From Kribbella steppae (GTDB lineage Bacteria > Actinomycetota > Actinomycetes > Propionibacteriales > Kribbellaceae), in assembly GCF_004342025.1 (NCBI RefSeq), contig NZ_SLWN01000002.1, forward strand, positions 496,001-560,000: DNA of 64,000 nucleotides, written 5' to 3'. The notes below the pieces were generated by a model. The model was not told the DNA's origin, ran no database searches, and was given only the letters and a program-made list of their open reading frames with translations. Of this stretch, positions 37,266-51,165 are shown piece after piece. How positions within the stretch are numbered: the stretch's first letter is position 1; the number at the start of each line of letters is the position of its first letter. Made by a program: the position numbers and the translations under genes.

Positions 37266-37335
37266 CTGTCCTTCCGAGAAAACCCGACCCCCGTCGGCTG
37301 CAACAGGAACATACTCTGGCCTAAACAGACCGTGA

Positions 37336-37353
37336 TCACAAGCAGGTCACAAG
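37336..37353 (-). promoter_or_regulatory. two TCACAAG repeats upstream of the transglycosylase gene
   Basis: TCACAAG occurs at 37336-37342 and 37347-37353 with an 11-bp period, about one helical turn, 71 bp before the start. A tandem response-regulator site, as for MtrA-controlled wall hydrolases, is a guess. Confidence 0.3.
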
Positions 37354-37357
37354 GAAC

Positions 37358-37386
37358 GGTGCGGCCGCCTGAGTGGCGGCCGCACC
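37358..37386 (-). terminator. strong hairpin terminator after phoH2
   Basis: GGTGCGGCCGCC (37358-37369) and GGCGGCCGCACC (37375-37386) form a perfect 12-bp stem with a 5-nt loop, 64 bp past the phoH2 stop. Confidence 0.75.
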
Positions 37387-37449
37387 GGGTACAGCGGAAG
37401 TCTTACCTGAGCTTTACAGACTCCTATGACCTAAGAGTAGGAACACTCC

Positions 37450-38784
37450 TTACAGGTGCAGGTCGTCGAGCATCTCGGTCACCAGGGCGGCGATCGGGGA
37501 GCGCTCCGACCGGGTCAGGGTCACGTGCGCGAACAGCGGGTGGCCCTTCAGTTGCTCGACCACCGCGACGACGCCGTCGTGCCGGCCGACGCGCAGGTTG
37601 TCCCGCTGGGCGACGTCGTGGGTGAGCACCACTCGCGAGTTGGCGCCGACCCGGGACAGCACGGTGAGCAGCACGTTGCGCTCCAACGACTGGGCCTCGT
37701 CCACGATCACGAACGCGTCGTGCAGCGACCGGCCGCGGATGTGGGTCAGCGGCAACACCTCGAGCATGCCGCGGTCCATCACCTCGTCGATCACGTCAGC
37801 GCTGGTGAGCGCACCGAGGGTGTCGTACACGGCCTGGGCCCACGGCTGCATCTTCTCCGACTCCGAGCCGGGCAGGTACCCGAGCTCCTGGCCGCCGACC
37901 GCGAACAGCGGCCGGAAGACCACGACCTTCTTGTGCTGCCGCCGCTCCATCACCGCCTCGAGCCCGGCGCACAGCGCGAGCGCCGACTTACCGGTACCGG
38001 CTCGGCCGCCGAGCGAGATGATCCCGACATCCGGGTCCAGCAGCAGGTCGAGCGCGACCCGCTGCTCCGCCGACCGGCCGCGGATCCCGAACGCTTCCCG
38101 GTCACCCCGGACCAGCCGAATCCGCTTGTCCGGCATCACCCGGCCGAGCGCGCTGCCCCGCTCGGACAGCAGCACCAACCCGGTGTGGGTCGGGAACTCA
38201 CCGGCCTGCGGAAGCTCGAGTACGCCGTTCTCGTAGAGGTCGTCCACGTCGTGCGTCTCGACCTCGAGCTCGCTCATCCCGGTCCAGCCGGACTCCAGCG
38301 TCAGCTCGGCGCGGTACTCCTCGGCCACCAGGCCGCACGCCGACGCCTTGACCCGCATCGGCAGGTCCTTCGAGACCAGCGTGACATCGCGGCCCTCGGC
38401 CTTGAAGTTGCAGGCCACCGCGAGGATGCGGCTGTCGTTGTCGCCGAGCCGGAAGCCGGCCGGCAAGGTCTCCGGGTCCGTATGGTTCAGTTCGACCCGA
38501 AGAGTTCCACCCTTCTCCCCCACTGGCAGGGGCGCGTCCAGACGTCCGTGCAGGATCCGGAGCTCGTCCAGCAGTCGCAGCGCGGTGCGCGCGAAGTAGC
38601 CGAGTTCCGGGTGATGCCGCTTGCCCTCCAATTCGGTGACGACGACCACCGGGACGACCACCTCGTGCTCGTCGAACCGCATCATCGCGTGCGGGTCGGA
38701 CAGGAGCACGGAGGTGTCCAGCACGAAGGTGCGCTGGGCCGGTGCGGATGAGGTACTTGACGCCTTGGCGTGGGTGGCAGCCAT
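37450..38784 (-). CDS. phoH2: PhoH2: PIN domain fused to PhoH ATPase
   Basis: 444 residues from ATG 38784 with AGAGGA. The N-terminal PIN nuclease domain (1 to about 150) has [29 protein letters not shown] and [12 protein letters not shown] with the acidic metal ligands. The PhoH helicase-like ATPase has [16 protein letters not shown] (Walker A), [24 protein letters not shown] and [11 protein letters not shown] (Walker B). PhoH2 of mycobacteria unwinds and cleaves RNA. The upstream region is unusually rich in hairpins. Confidence 0.95.
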   Translation of the reverse strand: MAATHAKASSTSSAPAQRTFVLDTSVLLSDPHAMMRFDEHEVVVPVVVVTELEGKRHHPELGYFARTALRLLDELRILHGRLDAPLPVGEKGGTLRVELNHTDPETLPAGFRLGDNDSRILAVACNFKAEGRDVTLVSKDLPMRVKASACGLVAEEYRAELTLESGWTGMSELEVETHDVDDLYENGVLELPQAGEFPTHTGLVLLSERGSALGRVMPDKRIRLVRGDREAFGIRGRSAEQRVALDLLLDPDVGIISLGGRAGTGKSALALCAGLEAVMERRQHKKVVVFRPLFAVGGQELGYLPGSESEKMQPWAQAVYDTLGALTSADVIDEVMDRGMLEVLPLTHIRGRSLHDAFVIVDEAQSLERNVLLTVLSRVGANSRVVLTHDVAQRDNLRVGRHDGVVAVVEQLKGHPLFAHVTLTRSERSPIAALVTEMLDDLHL

Positions 38785-38860
38785 GTCGCACGTCCTCTCG
38801 GGCCGCGACGTGCACCACGCCCGGCCCACCAGTGGTTAGGTGTTGGACCGGGAGTGAGGG

Positions 38861-38933
38861 TGTCTCCCCCCACCTCCTTCGTGCTGCGCGGCACTCGGCA
38901 CGGCCTCGCGACTGAAGGAGGTGGGGGGAGACA
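38861..38933. other. 20-bp perfect inverted repeat upstream of phoH2
   Basis: TGTCTCCCCCCACCTCCTTC (38861-38880) and its exact inverse GAAGGAGGTGGGGGGAGACA (38914-38933) enclose 33 nt. One arm reads AAGGAGGTG, a full complement of the 16S anti-Shine-Dalgarno, yet no start codon follows at the right distance. It lies 76 bp before phoH2 on the leader side. Confidence 0.7.
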
Positions 38934-38942
38934 ACCTGGCCC

Positions 38943-39020
38943 GGGGATCTGGTGCAGATCCCCTCCGGACCGCCGCACGAGCGGATCCGGGAACCAGTGA
39001 GATCGAGACCTGGGGTCTCG
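38943..39020. other. two further hairpins between phoH2 and the next gene
   Basis: GGGGATCTG/CAGATCCCC (38943-38951 and 38955-38963, loop GTG) and CGAGACC/GGTCTCG (39004-39010 and 39014-39020, loop TGG) are perfect. With the 20-bp repeat they make the 482-bp divergent gap (38785-39266) the most structured non-coding stretch in the window. No gene is seen in it. Confidence 0.55.
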
Positions 39021-39266
39021 GGCACTCCGTTCTGCCCCTCATGGGGCAACCGGCTGGCGAACGATTCTCAAGCTGATCGGGCCTCCCGGACAGCCGGCTT
39101 CCCCTCCGACCGTCACCACGAGGGTAGATCTGCCGCCCAAACGGCGCAGCCCGACACGCCCGTCCGCGGGGTTAACGGCTTGTTACACCTTGTCCCCCCA
39201 CGCGGGGGAGGCCGCTCACCCACTGGAGTGATCCGGTACGGCGCCCGCTCGCGGAACGCTGGCGCC

Positions 39267-40460
39267 ATGCGAAAACACTGGCCGGAACTGACCGGATACG
39301 CGACAGCCGTCTGGTCCTTCGCGTACGGCGTACTCGGCGTCTACTGGTCACTCGGAGGAGCCGACTACCCGTTCGCGAAGGTGGCCGACGAGCGCGCGAC
39401 CGGCTCGATCCTGGAGGGGTCGTCAGCCGACGTCGTGGCACCGATCATGGCCGCGGTCGGACTCGGCGGCGCGGTGCTCGCGATCGTGATGACCAGGCGT
39501 CGCGCCCGCGGCTGGGTCCTGCAGACGATCGCCGCGGTCCTCGGGGTCGGCCTCGCCCTGGTGATCCCCGACTACACGCTGATCGCGCTCGTCGCGCTCT
39601 CCCCCGCCATCATCGTCTTCGCATTCACCGGCATACCCGGCGAACAAGCCGGCGTCGGCGACATCCTGTACTGGCACCGGGTGAACCTGGTCATCCTTTT
39701 CGTCGGCGGCCTGCTCTGGGCCGCGACCGCGATCGCGTACCACCGCCGCAGCCGCAACGCCTGTGTCTCCTGTGGCCGCGGCGAGGGACCGGAGAAGGCC
39801 TGGACGACACCGGAGTCGGCGCTGCGATGGGGACGCTGGGCGGTAGCCGTCTCGGTCGTGGCGAACCTTCCCTACGAGTTCACCCGGGTGGCCTGGTACG
39901 TCGGCTGGCCGCTGGGCATCACCGACGAGTTCCACCAGATGATGGCCGACACCCCCGGAATGCTGGAGATGGGTCTGGCCATGGCCCTGATGGGCATCGG
40001 CGGCGGCGTCCTGACCCACGGGCTGGTGCGCCGCTGGGGTGAGGTCTATCCAGGCTGGATCTGGTTCAAGGCGGGCAAGCCGGTCCCACCGCTGCTGGCG
40101 ATCATCCCCGCGTCGCTGGTGGCCGTCGTACTGATCCCCGCGGGCCTGATGAACGCTCAGCTGCCGACCTACGCGGACAACTGGGCGGTGAACCTCCCCG
40201 GTGTCCTGTGGGTCCTGTGGGGAGCATGCCTCGGTGCGGCGACGTACGCCTACTGCCTGAGGCGTCGTACGACGTGCCGTCGGTGTGGACGCGGTGTCAC
40301 GTCCCGAAGCGACGCTCCCGCTGTGCGTAGCTCCGGATCGCCCGCAGGAAGTCGACGTGCCGGAAGTCCGGCCAGAGCGCCTCGCAGAAGTAGAACTCGC
40401 TCAGCGCGCTCTGCCACAGCAGGAACCCGCCCAGCCGCTGCTCACCCGACGTACGAATGA
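39267..40460 (+). CDS. polytopic membrane protein with long 3' overlap
   Basis: 397 residues from ATG 39267, with about eight hydrophobic segments (for example TGYATAVWSFAYGVLGVYWSL, VLAIVMTRRRARGWVLQTIAAVLG, LVIPDYTLIALVALSPAIIVFAF, LVILFVGGLLWAATAIAYH). Two CxxC-like pairs occur: CVSCGRG in the middle and CRRCGRG after the last helix. The last 55 codons lie antisense to uppS and encode an Arg/Ser/Ala-rich tail, so the natural stop may have been lost. Family not recognised. Confidence 0.7.
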   Translation: MRKHWPELTGYATAVWSFAYGVLGVYWSLGGADYPFAKVADERATGSILEGSSADVVAPIMAAVGLGGAVLAIVMTRRRARGWVLQTIAAVLGVGLALVIPDYTLIALVALSPAIIVFAFTGIPGEQAGVGDILYWHRVNLVILFVGGLLWAATAIAYHRRSRNACVSCGRGEGPEKAWTTPESALRWGRWAVAVSVVANLPYEFTRVAWYVGWPLGITDEFHQMMADTPGMLEMGLAMALMGIGGGVLTHGLVRRWGEVYPGWIWFKAGKPVPPLLAIIPASLVAVVLIPAGLMNAQLPTYADNWAVNLPGVLWVLWGACLGAATYAYCLRRRTTCRRCGRGVTSRSDAPAVRSSGSPAGSRRAGSPARAPRRSRTRSARSATAGTRPAAAHPTYE

Positions 40461-41076
40461 CCAGGTCCGGGTCCGGCTGGCCCTTCGTGTAGAGGTGGCG
40501 GGCGATGTGCTCGACGTCGACGCGCTCGGCCAACTCCTCGATCGAGATGCCCTTCGCCGCCTCCTCGAGCAGCAGCGAGCGGACCGCGTCGGCCAGCTCA
40601 CGGCGGCCGCCGTACCCGACCGCGACGTTGACCAGCATCCCGTCGACGGCGTGGGTGTCCGTCTCGGCCGCCTTCAGCGTCTCGGCGGTGGCGCCGGGTA
40701 GCAGGTCGAGCGCACCGACCGGGTGGATCCGGTAGCGGCCGATCGCGGTGAGCTCCTCGACCGTCTGCTCGATGATCCGCAGCAGCGGCTCCAGCTCGTC
40801 GGCCGGGCGGCTCAGGTTGTCGGTGGAGAGCATCCAGACGGTGACCACCTTGACGCCGACGTCGTCGCACCAGCCGAGGAACTCGGTGATCTTGTTCGCC
40901 CCGGCCTCGTGACCGCGCGACACCGGGTCGCCGGCCGCCCGGGCCCAGCGCCGGTTGCCGTCGATGATGACGCCGATGTGCCGCGGGATCCGGTCCGGCG
41001 ACAGCGACCGGCGCACTCGACGCTCGTACAGGCCGTACACCGCGTCGCGCAGCTTTTGTTTGCCAGGTGTCCGCAT
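40297..41076 (-). CDS. uppS: cis-prenyltransferase (short-chain Z-isoprenyl diphosphate synthase type)
   Basis: 259 residues. HIGVIIDGNRRWARAAG holds the catalytic Asp and phosphate loop, GANKITEFLGWCDDVGVKVVTVWMLSTDN follows, and the C-terminal DLVIRTSGEQRLGGFLLWQSALSEFYFCEALWPDF binds the isopentenyl substrate. Between phoH2 and a hemolysin III gene, it matches the setting of Rv1086 of M. tuberculosis, a Z-farnesyl diphosphate synthase; the product length is inferred from that context. Confidence 0.93.
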   Translation of the reverse strand: MRTPGKQKLRDAVYGLYERRVRRSLSPDRIPRHIGVIIDGNRRWARAAGDPVSRGHEAGANKITEFLGWCDDVGVKVVTVWMLSTDNLSRPADELEPLLRIIEQTVEELTAIGRYRIHPVGALDLLPGATAETLKAAETDTHAVDGMLVNVAVGYGGRRELADAVRSLLLEEAAKGISIEELAERVDVEHIARHLYTKGQPDPDLVIRTSGEQRLGGFLLWQSALSEFYFCEALWPDFRHVDFLRAIRSYAQRERRFGT

Positions 41077-41269
41077 GGGCAGGTTGCTCTCCTCGAAGAC
41101 TCTCGGTCACGAGGCTAGCCGAGATTCACCGCCCTGGTGAGGCCTGCAGCGAGCTCACAGCCAACTCGCAGACACGCCGAACTTTCCCCTGAGTTCGTGC
41201 GTCGGACACGCGAGGGGAGGTGTGCATCCGGGTGATCTCGCCTACATTTCATGCTTATGGACCATTGAA

Positions 41270-41300
41270 CCTACGGTTGCGTAGGTTACGGTTGCGTAGG
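41270..41300 (+). promoter_or_regulatory. tandem palindromic operator before the hemolysin III gene
   Basis: CCTACGGTTGCGTAGG (41270-41285) is followed directly by TTACGGTTGCGTAGG (41286-41300). Each holds TACG-GTTG-CGTA, a 4-bp-spaced palindrome. This looks like a TetR-family operator pair; no TetR gene is adjacent. Confidence 0.6.
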
Positions 41301-41334
41301 TAAAACCACCGCCCGGCACCTCGAAAGGACGGCG

Positions 41335-42030
41335 ATGACCACTTCCAGCACGCAGGCCCAGGAAGTCGGTCACCGGCTGTCCGGGCGGCTCGGGCCGCTC
41401 AAACCCAAGCTCCGCGGCTGGCTGCATGCCGGCACGTTCCCGTTCGCCACCGCCGCCGGCATCGTGTTGATCTGTCTGGCCCCGGGCGCGAGCGCGCGCT
41501 GGGCGGCGGCGGTCTACACGATGGGCGCGATGCTGCTGTTCGGCATCTCCGCGCTGTACCACCGGTTCTACTGGGGCCCGGCCGGCGAGGCCGTCCTGCG
41601 CCGGCTCGACCACAGCAACATCTTCCTGCTGATCGCCGGCACCTACACGCCGCTCGGCATGGTGCTGCTGCACGGCAAGGACCGGGTCCTGCTGCTCAGC
41701 ATGGTCTGGGGCGGCGCGCTGCTGGGCATCCTGTTCCGGATCTTCTGGGTGCACGCGCCACGCTGGCTCTACACCCCGATCTACCTGGCGCTGGGCTGGG
41801 TGGCGATCTTCTGGATGGGCGACTTCTACCACCAGGGCGGCGCCGCGGTGGTCACCCTGATCGCGGTCGGTGGCGGGCTGTACTCGATCGGTGCGGTCGT
41901 CTACGGCACCAAGCGGCCGAACCCGTCACCGCTGTGGTTCGGGTTCCACGAGATCTTTCACGCGTTCACGGTGGCGGCGTTCGTCTGCCACTACATCGCC
42001 GTCAGCATCGCGACGTACCGCGCAGGCTGA
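41335..42030 (+). CDS. hemolysin III/PAQR family membrane protein
   Basis: 231 residues with seven hydrophobic segments. Family motifs are GWLHAGTFPFAT, FGISALYHRFYW, RLDHSNIFLLIAGTYTPLGM and the C-terminal FHEIFHAFTVAAFVCHYIAV, with the conserved metal-site histidines. PAQR/TrhA proteins influence membrane fluidity and energetics; a true hemolytic role is not implied. A tandem operator lies 35 bp upstream. Equivalent to Rv1085c in the tuberculosis gene set. Confidence 0.92.
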   Translation: MTTSSTQAQEVGHRLSGRLGPLKPKLRGWLHAGTFPFATAAGIVLICLAPGASARWAAAVYTMGAMLLFGISALYHRFYWGPAGEAVLRRLDHSNIFLLIAGTYTPLGMVLLHGKDRVLLLSMVWGGALLGILFRIFWVHAPRWLYTPIYLALGWVAIFWMGDFYHQGGAAVVTLIAVGGGLYSIGAVVYGTKRPNPSPLWFGFHEIFHAFTVAAFVCHYIAVSIATYRAG

Positions 42031-42120
42031 ATCTTCTGACACCTCCGTGCCAGCCCTGAAGACTGGCTGAAGATCCTCCCGCACGATGGGCAGTAGACAT
42101 CGCTTTGGGGGGACACAGCC

Positions 42121-43305
42121 ATGATCACCGCACTGGAACCGCTGGGCCGCGACGCGCTGGCCGAGGACGCCTTCACCGCGTTGGTCCGGACCATCACCGG
42201 CCACCCGGAAGCCGACCCGGGAGACGTCCGGGTCGAAGTTGTCGACTATCCGATCGGTACGCCGAGTACCGAGGCGCTGCTGCGCGTCTTCGGTACGGCG
42301 ACCCTGCCGACCGGCGCACCGGAGACGGACACCGTCGACTGGTCCTGCTTCGTCAAGAAACTGCAGTCGGCCAGGCACTGGCCGTTCATCGCGATGGTGC
42401 CCGACGGGTTCCGCGAGGCGTTCATCCAGAACCTGCCCTGGGAGCTGGAGATCGCCGTCCACCGCAGCGGCATCGCCGAGCTGCTCCCCGACGGGATGCG
42501 ACTGGCCACGGCCTACCGGATCGACGTGTACGACGACGATCGCGGCACCCTGTGGATGGAGAACGTCGTCCAGGAGCCCGGACCGTGGCCGCTGGAGCGC
42601 TTCGAGCGGGCGGGTTACCTGCTCGGCCGGCTGTCCGCCCGACGCCAGCCGCATCTGGTCGAGCCGCTGCTCCCCCGGGGCAACATCACCACTCCCGGCG
42701 TCGGACTGCGGTATTACACGAACGGCCGCGTGCTGAAGTCCGCCGTACCGGCCCTCGCCGACCCCGAGACCTGGCGCCATCCGATGCTCGCCGCGGCCGT
42801 GTGCCATCTCGGCGACCACCGGCTGCGCGACGACCTGCTCGAGCTCGCCGACCGGCTGCCCGCCGTACTGGATGCTCTCGACACGTTGCCGCAGTGCTAT
42901 CAGCACGGGGACGCGAGTCCGCAGAATCTGCTGGTGCCGAAGGGGAAACCAGACGAGTTCGTGGTGATCGACTGGGGGTTCGACTGTCCGCAGGCGGTCG
43001 GGTTCGACCTCGGGCAGCTGCTGATTGGGCTCGCACACGCCGGCGAACTGGCGCCGGAGGCCCTGCCACTCGTGCACAAGACGATCTTCAAGGCGTTCCT
43101 GACCGGTATGGCCGAGGACGGGATGGAGGCGAGCGAGGAGCAGGTCCTGTACGGCTACCTCGGCTCGTTGCTCGCCCGGGCGACCTTCACCGCGCTGCCG
43201 CTGGAGCAGATCACCAAACCCGGCGACGAGGCCACGCTGGCGATGTTCGAGGAGCGGGTGATGCTCACGCGCGCACTGGTGGATCTGGTCTCCACAGTGG
43301 TCTAA
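42121..43305 (+). CDS. aminoglycoside phosphotransferase-like kinase
   Basis: 394 residues from ATG 42121 (GGGG upstream). The active-site loop QHGDASPQNLLV (catalytic Asp) and VVIDWGFDCPQAVGFDLGQLL (metal-binding Asp) are intact, in contrast with the degraded kinase at 1955. The N-terminal lobe is diverged. Related proteins phosphorylate aminoglycosides, choline or other small molecules; the substrate is unknown. Confidence 0.82.
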   Translation: MITALEPLGRDALAEDAFTALVRTITGHPEADPGDVRVEVVDYPIGTPSTEALLRVFGTATLPTGAPETDTVDWSCFVKKLQSARHWPFIAMVPDGFREAFIQNLPWELEIAVHRSGIAELLPDGMRLATAYRIDVYDDDRGTLWMENVVQEPGPWPLERFERAGYLLGRLSARRQPHLVEPLLPRGNITTPGVGLRYYTNGRVLKSAVPALADPETWRHPMLAAAVCHLGDHRLRDDLLELADRLPAVLDALDTLPQCYQHGDASPQNLLVPKGKPDEFVVIDWGFDCPQAVGFDLGQLLIGLAHAGELAPEALPLVHKTIFKAFLTGMAEDGMEASEEQVLYGYLGSLLARATFTALPLEQITKPGDEATLAMFEERVMLTRALVDLVSTVV

Positions 43306-43367
43306 CGACCACATTTCAGTCGTGTCACAGCTGCAACGAACGCCCCGTCTGCGTGTATCCATGGTGC

Positions 43368-43877
43368 GTGAGGAACCTCAGCAGATGCGCAGTGGTGGCC
43401 GCCGTCGCGGGCCTCGTCCTGACCGGCTGCGGCAGCGAGTCCGACGGCGGCTCGGGCGGCACCCCGTCCAGCACGCCCACACCGACGATGCCGACAGTGA
43501 CCCAGTCGACACCGGTCGGTACCGGCCTGCCACTCGTCGTCACCAGGACCGGCGGCTTCGCCGGTTTCGACGACAAGGTGGTGATCGACACCGACGGTGT
43601 CGCTACGGTGAGCTCACGTGGCAAGGAGACGGTCCGCTGCAAGCTGGATCAGTCCCTGCTGGCGACCATCACCGCGGCCGCGCAGCAGGTCGACTGGGCC
43701 AGCCTCCCGGTGGTCAAGCCGACCGTCCGGCACCCCGACGACATGATCGTCGCGGTGACGGCGAACGGTAAGACCGCCCGGCTGGAGGAACCGCGGGTGA
43801 AGGCGATGACGGCCCCGGTGACTACTCTGCTCACCGAAGCCGCCATCCCACCGGGCAAGCTGTGCAAGCCGGTCTGA
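43368..43877 (+). CDS. putative lipoprotein
   Basis: 169 residues from GTG 43368. A lipoprotein signal ends in LVLTGCGSES (lipobox Cys at about 22), followed by a Ser/Thr/Pro linker and a small domain (about 45-169) containing LPLVVTRTGGFAGFDDKVVIDTDGVATVSSRGKETVRCKL. The domain resembles a protealysin-inhibitor-like (emfourin) beta fold. Its neighbour 2 kb away is an M4 peptidase, which is suggestive but convergent and not co-transcribed. Anchored outside the membrane. Confidence 0.72.
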   Translation: MRNLSRCAVVAAVAGLVLTGCGSESDGGSGGTPSSTPTPTMPTVTQSTPVGTGLPLVVTRTGGFAGFDDKVVIDTDGVATVSSRGKETVRCKLDQSLLATITAAAQQVDWASLPVVKPTVRHPDDMIVAVTANGKTARLEEPRVKAMTAPVTTLLTEAAIPPGKLCKPV

Positions 43878-43878
43878 T

Positions 43879-47476
<3,598 letters not shown>

Positions 47477-47575
47477 GACAACATCTCCTCACGGTGTGGT
47501 CGCTGTTTGGGCGCAGCGACCAATTCAATTTGGGGACGCCGGATGTCTGGCCCATCAGTGCCACTGCCTCAGTTG

Positions 47576-47590
47576 TGACACTGCGTGTCA
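47576..47590 (-). promoter_or_regulatory. palindrome upstream of the M4 peptidase gene
   Basis: TGACAC-TGC-GTGTCA (47576-47590) has perfect 6-bp arms, 100 bp before the start. The region 47477-47700 holds no gene. An operator is possible; no regulator is adjacent. Confidence 0.35.
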
Positions 47591-47700
47591 GGACATGCGA
47601 GATCTGTTACATCCGACTGAGGGAGGACTCTGGTCCCCGCAGGGCCCCGAGTCAAGGGATTCCGGCGAAACCGCAGGGAAAACCCGCACCGCCGTCGTTG

Positions 47701-49677
<1,977 letters not shown>

Positions 49678-49686
49678 ACCCCCACG

Positions 49687-50712
49687 TTATGCGGTCTGTG
49701 AGAGGGCGACTGACAGGCCCAGGGTGAGCGCCATGATGAGGAGTTCGAAGCCGACGACCTGCCAGAAGGCGCGGCCGCTGTTGACAAGGTCGCCGGTGGC
49801 GCGGCGGCGGTGCAGCCAGCCGGCGATGATCAGGATCACGAAGGCGGCCACCTTGGCCAGCAGCAGTGCGCCGTACGTGTCCTCGGTGAGGGCGTCGGGG
49901 ACCGAACCCCAGCCACCGCCCTTCGCCGCGAGCCGGCCGGCCGCACTGATCAGGCCGCTCAGCAGGACGGCGATCGACGAGATGAGCGCGACCTGGTTGA
50001 ACCGCTCGAGCACGATTGGGAGGCCGGTCCGACTGGCCCGCCCGTACCGGACCAGGCCAGCGAGTCCGCCGATCCAGGTCGTCGCCGCGATGACGTGGAA
50101 GACCAGGGCCGTTCCGGCGAGGACGACGTACGACTCGTTCCGCGGGTACGCCGTGAGCGCGGTCGGGATCAAAGCGGTGATGGCGACGATCACGCCGAGC
50201 CCGGCCGCGGACGAGGTCTGGACCCGGCGGATGCCGATGGCTAGGGCGACGACGAGGATGCCGGTGATCAGCAGGGCCTTGACCTCCGGTACGCCGAGGG
50301 CGTCGTCCAACCGGAGCCGGAGCAGGTCGACCGGGGTGTCGAGCAGGATCGCCGCGGTGACGACCGCACCGGCGAACGCGCAGAGCGCCCAGATGATCGC
50401 CGAGTTGCTCGCGTCCCGCACCGCCCGCCGGCCCTGGACCCCGAGCGGTCCGCCTTCGATCCGGAGCAGTACGACGGCCGCCAGCAGCGCGCCGGCGCAG
50501 CCGACGGTCGCGAGCATGGAGATCAGCCGGAGGAGCGGCAGCAGCCAGCCGACGAACAGGCTCGGGCCGCCGATCCCACCGATGTCTCGAGGTTCACTGT
50601 CGGCGGCGAACAGGGCGACCGCCAGCGCCACCGAGGCGACGACGACCGCGCCCGCACCACCCGCGACCAGCCGACCGGGCATGCGGTGCCGGGCGGCGTG
50701 GGTCGCGGTCAC
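49687..50712 (-). CDS. CopD-family membrane protein
   Basis: 341 residues with about eight membrane helices. VFHVIAATTWIGGLAGLVRYGR is the CopD-type segment, with HxxxxxxWxG and related residues (RFNQVALISSIAVLLSG). The N-terminal half has extra helices. Usually associated with copper import or tolerance; CopC is not adjacent here, and a separate copC-copD pair lies at 60.8 kb. Confidence 0.85.
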   Translation of the reverse strand: MTATHAARHRMPGRLVAGGAGAVVVASVALAVALFAADSEPRDIGGIGGPSLFVGWLLPLLRLISMLATVGCAGALLAAVVLLRIEGGPLGVQGRRAVRDASNSAIIWALCAFAGAVVTAAILLDTPVDLLRLRLDDALGVPEVKALLITGILVVALAIGIRRVQTSSAAGLGVIVAITALIPTALTAYPRNESYVVLAGTALVFHVIAATTWIGGLAGLVRYGRASRTGLPIVLERFNQVALISSIAVLLSGLISAAGRLAAKGGGWGSVPDALTEDTYGALLLAKVAAFVILIIAGWLHRRRATGDLVNSGRAFWQVVGFELLIMALTLGLSVALSQTA

Positions 50713-50825
50713 AGAGCGATCCCGCCCTCGGCACGATTGAACACGCGCTCACTATAGGGTCAGCCTGAGGTGGGCTGCCCAGTCCGACACCATCTCGTGA
50801 TGAGGGTGTCGGGTGATGTACGGAT

Positions 50826-51134
50826 TCAGTGCTGAGAGTGCGCCTTGGCGTCACTCTCTGTTGACGACTCAGTCGTCGTCGGTGCGTCCGTCGCCGTCGG
50901 CTCGGCATCGCCAGCCGGGGCCGCTGAGCTGTCCGTGCTCGCTGGGCCGTCGGACGGTGCTGGGCCGGGCGCAGAACCGTCGTCGAAGTCGATCTTCTTC
51001 AACTGCTTGCCCATGCTGCGCATCAGCAGCACCGTGGCGGCACCGAGTGCGAGCACGATCAGCAGCGCGACCCAGCCGGGACGCACCGAGTTCGGGTCGA
51101 TCTCGGCCGTCGCAAGGAAGGTCATCGCTGTCAC
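50826..51134 (-). CDS. small single-pass membrane protein
   Basis: 102 residues. One membrane helix (GWVALLIVLALGAATVLLMRSM) is followed by KQLKKIDF and an acidic Ser/Ala/Pro/Thr-rich tail ending KAHSQH. Between mca and the CopD/YyaL genes it corresponds in place to Rv1083 of M. tuberculosis. Starts 31 bp after the mca stop and is probably co-transcribed with mca. Function unknown. Confidence 0.78.
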   Translation of the reverse strand: MTAMTFLATAEIDPNSVRPGWVALLIVLALGAATVLLMRSMGKQLKKIDFDDGSAPGPAPSDGPASTDSSAAPAGDAEPTATDAPTTTESSTESDAKAHSQH

Positions 51135-51165
51135 GCCACCATTCTCTCACTGTCCACGCCCGCCG

